From: an uncultured Eubacterium sp.
GTDB lineage: Bacteria; Bacillota; Clostridia; Oscillospirales; Acutalibacteraceae
NCBI GenBank assembly: GCA_902462495.1
Contig: CABQCC010000053.1
Location: forward strand, 1 to 10,764
Length of the DNA: 10,764 bases
Direction: 5' to 3'
The translations under genes and the position numbers were made by a program. This document shows, piece after piece, positions 5,355 through 10,764 of the stretch. Below the pieces are notes generated by a model. That model saw only the letters and a program-made list of their open reading frames with translations. It did no database searches and was not told where the DNA came from. How positions within the stretch are numbered: position 1 is the stretch's first letter; the number at the start of each line of letters is the position of its first letter.

Positions 5355-8300
5355 ATGACAACTTTAAAAAAATTACTTGCAGTTTTTATTTCGGCTATTA
5401 TGATAATATCCGCTTTGCCTGTTGAAGCTCTTGCTTACAGCCAGGATGATTATGATTATTATCAGGACTTGGCAAACGGAGTTAAATATAACCCTATCGT
5501 TGTTTTGCCGAGTGAACAGAGCGCAAGCGGTGAAAATGAGTATTGTGTCTGGAACTATGACGCAAGCACCAAAACCGTTTACATCAACGGTGAAAATATC
5601 GAAAGTTCGCACAATGCCTATTCTCTTGTTTGCACAAAGGATTCGGGCTACGCAACATATCAAAAGGGCGATGCTCCGCTTCCTCTTTATACCGAGATTG
5701 ATGACAACGGTACAAAAAGGGAACAGTATTGCACCTTTGATTTCGAACATCTTGTTATCGGCAAAGATACGGTGAATTTCAATTCCCATATTTCGGGCAG
5801 AATTTATAAAAATATCAAAACCGTTGAGTTTGAGGATGGTTCTCAGCTTCAAACGATCGGCAAAAATGCGTTTTATTATTGCCCTGCACAGGATTATGTT
5901 TTGCCTGATACAGTAACATCAATCGGTGAAGAAGCCTTTATGCACAGCGGTATACTTTCGTTTGCCGTGCCGTCAAAGGTTAAGAAAATAGAAAAGTCCC
6001 TTTTTTACCATTCTTCTCTTGAAAGCATAACCTTTAATCAAACCGAAACTTATATCGGTGACAATGCTTTTGCTTATTCAAATATCAAACAGGCAAGCGT
6101 TCCTCAATCGGTTACAAGTATCGGGAAAAATACCTTTGCGAATACGCCGATTTCAAATGTGACTTTGCCGAATAACTTAAAAATTGTCAGCGAGGCGATG
6201 TTCTCAAATTGCCCTAATATCAAAAATATTGACTTTCTTCCGTCAACCGTAACATATATCAACACCTCCGCATTTTCGTCAACAGGAGTTACAGCTCTTG
6301 ATTTTACAAAAACAAATATTACACATATTGATGATTTTGCATTTAGCGGATGTGAAAAACTTGCATCAGTCAAACTTAACGAAAAAACAACCTATCTTTC
6401 AGGCTTTAATTCTTGTCCGAAACTTAGCGTTATTTCTATTCCGAGTAATGTTACATATATCGGATTCAAGGCTTTTGCCGATAATCCGCAGCTAAGCTTT
6501 ACTTCTGTTCCGTCATCTGTAAAATATATCGGCTCTTATGCTTTTACAAACACAAATGTTAAGGAACTTAACCTTTCTGCAAATACAGAATTGAGACTTG
6601 GTGATTATGCGTTTTGTGATTTAACAACGCTTGAAAAAATAACTCTTCCAAGCACATTGCAATACATTTCAACCTGTGCGTTTTGCAACACGGCACTCAA
6701 ATCAATTGCCATTCCGGACGGTGTTGAAACTATTTATAGCGGAGCGTTTAAAAATACACCGTTGAGCAAGGTTTCGTTTTCTTCAAATTCACAGCTTAAG
6801 ATTATTGACGAATATGCTTTTTCGGATTGTTTTAACCTCACAAAATTCGTTTTCCCTAAGTCGGTATTCGAAACATACGACGGCGCTTTTAAAAATGATG
6901 TAAACCTCAAAACCGTTATTGTTCTCGGCGAAGAGGGAATAAGCGCAAGAGCCAATCCGTTTTATGCAGGCGATGACAGCAGCAAAACCTATCTTACCGA
7001 AATTTACGGCAATGATGTAAAAATAGATGAAAACGGCAATAAAATTTGGAACGGTGTTTTAAGATATGCCAATGCGTACGGAATAACGGTTGTTCCTCTT
7101 GAAAACTATGTCGAAACCCCTGACGGCGGTTCTCAAACCGATTCATCAAATTATGGCACATGGGCAAACGGCAGTTGGCAGTATGACGACTCAACAAACC
7201 GCCTCTTTGTTACAGGCAACGGCGAGCTTACATCTACATTCAAAACATCTAACGGCAAAGCCCTTAATCTTGCGTCTTATTTGTCAAACAAAGCGTTGAC
7301 CTCCATCGTTTTGACAGAGGGCATCACCGGCGTTGGAGCAGATGTATTCTTTACCGATTACGGTATTGATGTGCAGTCTGTGTCGCTCCCGAACACATTG
7401 ACCTCAATCGGTTCAAACGCTTTCAGAAATATAAAAGCAGGCAGAATTAAGTTTTCAAACAATTTAAAATCAATCGGCGAAAATGCCTTTTACGGTTCTG
7501 AATTAAATTCTGTTGATTTGTCCGACACAAAGGTTGAATCGATAAGCAATTTTGCTTTTGCAAATTGCAAAAAGCTTTCTTCAATCAAATTGCCAAAGAC
7601 CTTGAAAGCCATCGGTGACGGTGCGTTTTATTCAAGCACAATCAAGTCTGTTGATGTTCCGCAGTCGGTCGCATCAATCGGAAAATCAGCGTTCACGGAT
7701 TGTCTTTCACTTTGGAAAGTTAAACTGAACAATCCTCAAACAAACATTTATTTTGATGGTAAAAACAGCGCAAACAACGCAATAGGTTTTGATTCAAAGG
7801 GCAACCGCATAACATTAAAATCAGGCTCCCGTGTTCAAACCGAATGCTTTGTCATTATTGATGCGCCTGTTGAGTCAAAAGGCTTTGATTATGCCGAAAA
7901 AACAAGTCTTATCTTTATGGGCGATGACAGCAACGCCGATGTTTCGGGATATGTTGATTATACATACAGAATCAAGTGGCAATATTTTGCCGACACAAAA
8001 ACTTTGTATGTCGAACACGGCTACGATATGAAAGACGCATATGTGCTTAAACCGAATAATGAGGGCACATTCTACACAAACGACGGCAGAAAGTTGCAGG
8101 ATTTAAACCTTCAAATTGACACATTATATCTCTGCTCAGGCGTTATAAATCCGGATTATTCATTTGAGGTAATCAATCCGAAGTATATAAGATTTTCATC
8201 GACTGTCAAAGCTGTTAGCGGTTTCCAAAATTGCAACAGACTTGAAGTGCTTACCGTTCCTCAAACAGTTCAATACATTTCTTCAAATGCTTTTAAGAAT

Positions 8301-10268
8301 TGTCGTTCTCTCAAAAAAATTTCTCTCGGCGGAGCAAAAAGTGTTTCAAACCGTGCGTTTGAAAATTGCACATCGCTCAAAGAAATTGATTACGGCAATG
8401 TAACAAGTATCGGTGAAAAAGCGTTTTATTACTGTTCGGGCATTGAAGAAATCAATATTCCGTCAACAGTTACAAATGTTGAACACGAAGCGTTTTATAA
8501 TTGCGTAGGCGTTAAAAAGATTATTATCAACGGTGAAAAAAGCATCGGCAGTCAGGTGTTTGTCAATATGCCGTTTTGCACATCAATTACTCTTAATCGA
8601 AATTACAGTGATGATTTGTCATTATCGGCATGGTCGGATGCGTTTTATAATATCGGCTTCAGCACAACAGGCATTGAACTTGTAATAGGTGATGATGTAA
8701 CAGAGCCTGATTTCGGAGGCTTTACATCTGCTTGGGGCAATAAAGTTAAAATCTCGTCAATTCATTTTGGCAAAAAATGTGCCTTTAAAGGAGTTTCAAA
8801 GCTTCCGGAAATGACATATGTTGAAAAAATAACAGTAAGCCCCGAAAATAAAAATATGTATGTCTATGAGGGCAATGTATATTACGGCAAAACTCTTGTT
8901 TTTGCAAATCCAAATACACACAGACCGATTATCAAAGACGGCACAACTGCGATTGTTTCTATGGCTTTTGAAAATTCAAAGGCAATTCAGGTCGTGCTAC
9001 CTGATTCCGTTACTGAAATAGACGATTATGCTTTTTATGGTGCAAAGAATTTAAGACGAGTGATTTTCGGTTCGGGTTTGCGCACAATCGGTGATCATGC
9101 GTTTGACGGTTGCTCAAGCCTTATCGGTGCAGATATTCCGTCAAAGGTTAGTTCAATCGGCAGCTATGCATTTTTTGAATGTAAAAACCTTGAAACTGTT
9201 ATTCTTCCGAATTCAATCGGCAAAGTTAACAAATATACCTTTGCATTTTGCGATTCGCTTAAAAATGTTGTTGTTCCAAGAAATGTTATTTCAATCGGTG
9301 AAAGTGCATTTGCATGCAAAAATCTTCAAAACATTTTTGTGTGGAGAGCGACAACTCAAATAGATGCGTTTTGGCTCGGATTTCATGTCACGGGATTGAA
9401 AATCCACACTCTTGCAGGTTCAAAGGCTCTCAGCTTTGCACAGGAAAACAATGTCGATTACAAGATATATCAGCTCACACAGTTCGGTAATGTCTGTGAC
9501 GCACAGAAAGCTTCTGACGGTAAGTTTGTTGATATTTGCAAAAACGGTCACGGCAGAATTGAATATCTTACAGTCTACGATGCCGATTGCGAAAATGACG
9601 GATATATAATCGGCGTGTGCGAATTCTGTTCAGAACTTCTTGATGAAATTCACAAGCCGGCAACGGGTCACAGTTATGTTTTTACTGCCGACATTCCGGC
9701 AGGTGTTGGCACAAAGGGCGTAAAGCAGTACACTTGCACAAAGTGTCAAAAAACATATTGTGAATATACCGAACCTCTCCAACCGAGCGAAGCGGTAAAA
9801 CAATACACCGTCAGCGGCACAATCGTTATCGAAACCGGTGAAGCCGAAAAATACAATGCCCCTGTAAGGCGTGCGGATATTGTTATAGACGGCAAAACTG
9901 TTGCATCGAGCGATGATGACGGACGCTTCTCGTTCAAAATCGAAACAGGAGCTTATACCGCACAAATCAAATATGCTTACGGCTACACTCGAACAGTCGG
10001 CATAAAGGTTGAAAAAGATGATGTCAACTTTGCAACACCGATTTCAATAGTCGCCTGCGACTTCAACAAGGACGGCAAAATTGACAAATCGGATATCGAG
10101 ATATTCAGTTATGTTTTGTCAACAAGCGTAAACGACCTTGCCTATCTTGATTATTGCGATTTGAATCACGACGGCTATATCAATGCTAAGGATATGGCAA
10201 TTATGAAAAATTTTATTGGAACTTCAGCTCAAACTTATGAGTACGAAATTCTCACAATTCAAAAGTAA
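5355..10268 (+). CDS. Giant secreted leucine-rich-repeat (BspA-like) protein with dockerin
   Basis: The 1637-residue product has a signal peptide (1-27: KK, hydrophobic core, cleavage after ALA). Three LRR_5 blocks follow (about 156-530, 646-800, 924-1370), with repeats such as SIGEEAFMHSGI and the cap LAGSKALSFAQENNVDY. Each block is preceded by a beta module with a W-x-Y-x(3)-T/S motif (W66, W608, W875). Next come Cys-rich motifs (about 1376-1478; CEFC, CTKC), a carboxypeptidase-regulatory-like beta domain (about 1482-1563) and a type I dockerin (about 1565-1625). Both dockerin calcium loops are intact: DFNKDGKIDKSD (D1569, N1571, D1573, D1577, D1580) and DLNHDGYINAKD (D1602-D1613). The dockerin should bind a cohesin on a scaffold or the cell surface. 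No enzyme domain is visible, so a binding or adhesion role is likely. The start has TGGAGG (5341-5346) eight bases upstream. It follows the membrane regulator by 68 bp with no obvious terminator, so co-transcription is likely. Confidence 0.88.
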   Translation: MTTLKKLLAVFISAIMIISALPVEALAYSQDDYDYYQDLANGVKYNPIVVLPSEQSASGENEYCVWNYDASTKTVYINGENIESSHNAYSLVCTKDSGYATYQKGDAPLPLYTEIDDNGTKREQYCTFDFEHLVIGKDTVNFNSHISGRIYKNIKTVEFEDGSQLQTIGKNAFYYCPAQDYVLPDTVTSIGEEAFMHSGILSFAVPSKVKKIEKSLFYHSSLESITFNQTETYIGDNAFAYSNIKQASVPQSVTSIGKNTFANTPISNVTLPNNLKIVSEAMFSNCPNIKNIDFLPSTVTYINTSAFSSTGVTALDFTKTNITHIDDFAFSGCEKLASVKLNEKTTYLSGFNSCPKLSVISIPSNVTYIGFKAFADNPQLSFTSVPSSVKYIGSYAFTNTNVKELNLSANTELRLGDYAFCDLTTLEKITLPSTLQYISTCAFCNTALKSIAIPDGVETIYSGAFKNTPLSKVSFSSNSQLKIIDEYAFSDCFNLTKFVFPKSVFETYDGAFKNDVNLKTVIVLGEEGISARANPFYAGDDSSKTYLTEIYGNDVKIDENGNKIWNGVLRYANAYGITVVPLENYVETPDGGSQTDSSNYGTWANGSWQYDDSTNRLFVTGNGELTSTFKTSNGKALNLASYLSNKALTSIVLTEGITGVGADVFFTDYGIDVQSVSLPNTLTSIGSNAFRNIKAGRIKFSNNLKSIGENAFYGSELNSVDLSDTKVESISNFAFANCKKLSSIKLPKTLKAIGDGAFYSSTIKSVDVPQSVASIGKSAFTDCLSLWKVKLNNPQTNIYFDGKNSANNAIGFDSKGNRITLKSGSRVQTECFVIIDAPVESKGFDYAEKTSLIFMGDDSNADVSGYVDYTYRIKWQYFADTKTLYVEHGYDMKDAYVLKPNNEGTFYTNDGRKLQDLNLQIDTLYLCSGVINPDYSFEVINPKYIRFSSTVKAVSGFQNCNRLEVLTVPQTVQYISSNAFKNCRSLKKISLGGAKSVSNRAFENCTSLKEIDYGNVTSIGEKAFYYCSGIEEINIPSTVTNVEHEAFYNCVGVKKIIINGEKSIGSQVFVNMPFCTSITLNRNYSDDLSLSAWSDAFYNIGFSTTGIELVIGDDVTEPDFGGFTSAWGNKVKISSIHFGKKCAFKGVSKLPEMTYVEKITVSPENKNMYVYEGNVYYGKTLVFANPNTHRPIIKDGTTAIVSMAFENSKAIQVVLPDSVTEIDDYAFYGAKNLRRVIFGSGLRTIGDHAFDGCSSLIGADIPSKVSSIGSYAFFECKNLETVILPNSIGKVNKYTFAFCDSLKNVVVPRNVISIGESAFACKNLQNIFVWRATTQIDAFWLGFHVTGLKIHTLAGSKALSFAQENNVDYKIYQLTQFGNVCDAQKASDGKFVDICKNGHGRIEYLTVYDADCENDGYIIGVCEFCSELLDEIHKPATGHSYVFTADIPAGVGTKGVKQYTCTKCQKTYCEYTEPLQPSEAVKQYTVSGTIVIETGEAEKYNAPVRRADIVIDGKTVASSDDDGRFSFKIETGAYTAQIKYAYGYTRTVGIKVEKDDVNFATPISIVACDFNKDGKIDKSDIEIFSYVLSTSVNDLAYLDYCDLNHDGYINAKDMAIMKNFIGTSAQTYEYEILTIQK

Positions 10269-10314
10269 TTCGGTATTATGCTTTTCAGCTTAATATATGG
10301 GTAGTTAAGAAAAG

Positions 10315-10348
10315 AAGACTCAGGGAATAACCTTGAGTCTTTCTTTTT
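10315..10348 (+). terminator. Strong intrinsic terminator of the LRR operon
   Basis: AAGACTCAGGG (10315-10325) pairs over eleven positions, one a G-T, with CCTTGAGTCTT (10331-10341), closed by the loop AATAA. TCTTTTT follows. It separates the LRR operon from the polymerase gene. Confidence 0.9.
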
Positions 10349-10378
10349 GTCCAAAAAATTACCCTACAATGTAAAATT

Positions 10379-10392
10379 CGAACATTTGTATT
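10379..10392. promoter_or_regulatory. Degenerate SOS (LexA/DinR) box candidate
   Basis: CGAACATTTGTATT has a perfect left half of the Gram-positive SOS box (CGAAC, four bases, GTTCG) but a poor right half. It touches the -35 element of the polymerase gene. Y-family polymerases are often SOS-regulated, which makes the position suggestive. Confidence 0.3.
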
Positions 10393-10418
10393 GATTTTTA
10401 GATTTTATGTGATATAAT
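10391..10418 (+). promoter_or_regulatory. Sigma-A promoter of the Y-family polymerase gene
   Basis: TTGATT (10391-10396), a 16-base spacer and TATAAT (10413-10418) with the extended TGA (10410-10412) form a good promoter. The expected start is about 10425, giving a short leader before the ribosome site CGGAGG (10445-10450). Confidence 0.7.
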
Positions 10419-10458
10419 GTTTTTAGCGAGTGATAATATTTGTACGGAGGCATTTTGT

Positions 10459-10764
10459 ATGGCAAAGCAAAAAACATATATCGCAATAGATTTAAAGTCG
10501 TTCTATGCCTCCGTTGAGTGCGTTGAGCGTGGGCTTGACCCGCTGAAAAACAATCTTGTTGTCGCCGATGACAGCAGAACGGAAAAGACCATTTGCCTTG
10601 CCGTTTCTCCGTCGCTTAAAGCGTACGGTATTCCGGGCAGGGCAAGACTTTTTGAAGTTGTTGAGCGTGTCCGTCAGGTCAATAATAATCGCAAATTAAA
10701 AAATAATTATGCCGAATTTAAGGGCGAATCTTACAACGTCGGCGGTCCTGCAAAGCTTGCGGTG
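10459..10764 (+). CDS. Y-family DNA polymerase (UmuC/DinB/ImpB type), N-terminal part
   Basis: The 102 codons in the window begin MAKQKTYIAIDLKSFYASVE, motif I of Y-family translesion polymerases. D11 would be the first catalytic metal ligand and F15/Y16 lie at the steric-gate position. Then follow NLVVADDSRTEKTICLAVSP and LKAYGIPGRARLFEV, the palm/fingers segment that precedes the second catalytic site in this family. The sequence resembles the UvrX/ImpB-like subgroup of Firmicutes more than classical DinB, but this is a recollection of family features and not a measured match. The start is fixed by CGGAGG (10445-10450), eight bases upstream. The gene has its own promoter behind a terminator and is independent of the LRR operon. 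The remaining catalytic residues and the little-finger domain lie beyond the window edge. Confidence 0.88.
   Translation, partial: MAKQKTYIAIDLKSFYASVECVERGLDPLKNNLVVADDSRTEKTICLAVSPSLKAYGIPGRARLFEVVERVRQVNNNRKLKNNYAEFKGESYNVGGPAKLAV

Noticed and set aside
5800..9450. Repetitive DNA across the LRR blocks, considered as a CRISPR or DNA repeat array
   Set aside because: Similarity follows the protein repeat (about 22 residues) with divergent codons; there are no identical repeats with unique spacers.
5373..10000. Other open frames within the giant LRR gene on both strands
   Set aside because: They are shadows of a repetitive, biased coding sequence without their own start signals or domains.

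Overview
The window looks like a low-GC Gram-positive chromosome. The likely source is a gut Clostridia of the Ruminococcus/Oscillospiraceae type. This rests on strong AGGAGG-type ribosome sites, near-consensus sigma-A promoters, an LRR_5 (BspA-like) surface protein ending in a type I dockerin, and an ECF sigma/membrane regulator pair. The genus is inference from this gene content; no rRNA or other phylogenetic marker is present.

Layout. Positions 18-1638 (minus strand) hold a TetR/AcrR repressor gene followed by a GPH-type (MelB-like) transporter gene that stops after about seven membrane helices. Three near-identical palindromes sit at the tetR promoter and in the tetR-transporter gap, with a fourth degraded copy nearby; these are the probable operators of the repressor. 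Positions 1785-2105 encode a small unrecognised protein with a TTG start. Positions 2166-2541 are the frameshifted C-terminal remnant of a serine recombinase, a scar of a mobile element.

From 2560 the main locus begins: a terminator, a regulatory region with two candidate promoters, then three co-oriented genes. These are an ECF-type sigma factor (GTG start at 2766), a one-pass membrane protein (3322-5286) whose position and topology suggest an anti-sigma factor, and a very large secreted protein (5355-10268). The membrane protein has a small cytoplasmic part, a Thr-rich stalk, an Ig-like domain and a leucine-rich-repeat ectodomain. The secreted protein has three LRR blocks, Cys-rich motifs, a carboxypeptidase-regulatory-like domain and a C-terminal dockerin. 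A strong terminator at 10315-10348 ends the unit. After it, a Y-family DNA polymerase gene starts at 10459 and runs off the window behind its own promoter and a degenerate SOS-box-like site.

Working model (inference): the LRR ectodomain of the membrane regulator senses an extracellular or cell-surface ligand and controls the sigma factor. The sigma factor drives its own operon, including the secreted LRR protein, which shares the ectodomain's fold and could be docked to a cohesin-bearing scaffold. This sensor/effector pair sharing a fold is the most interesting part of the window.
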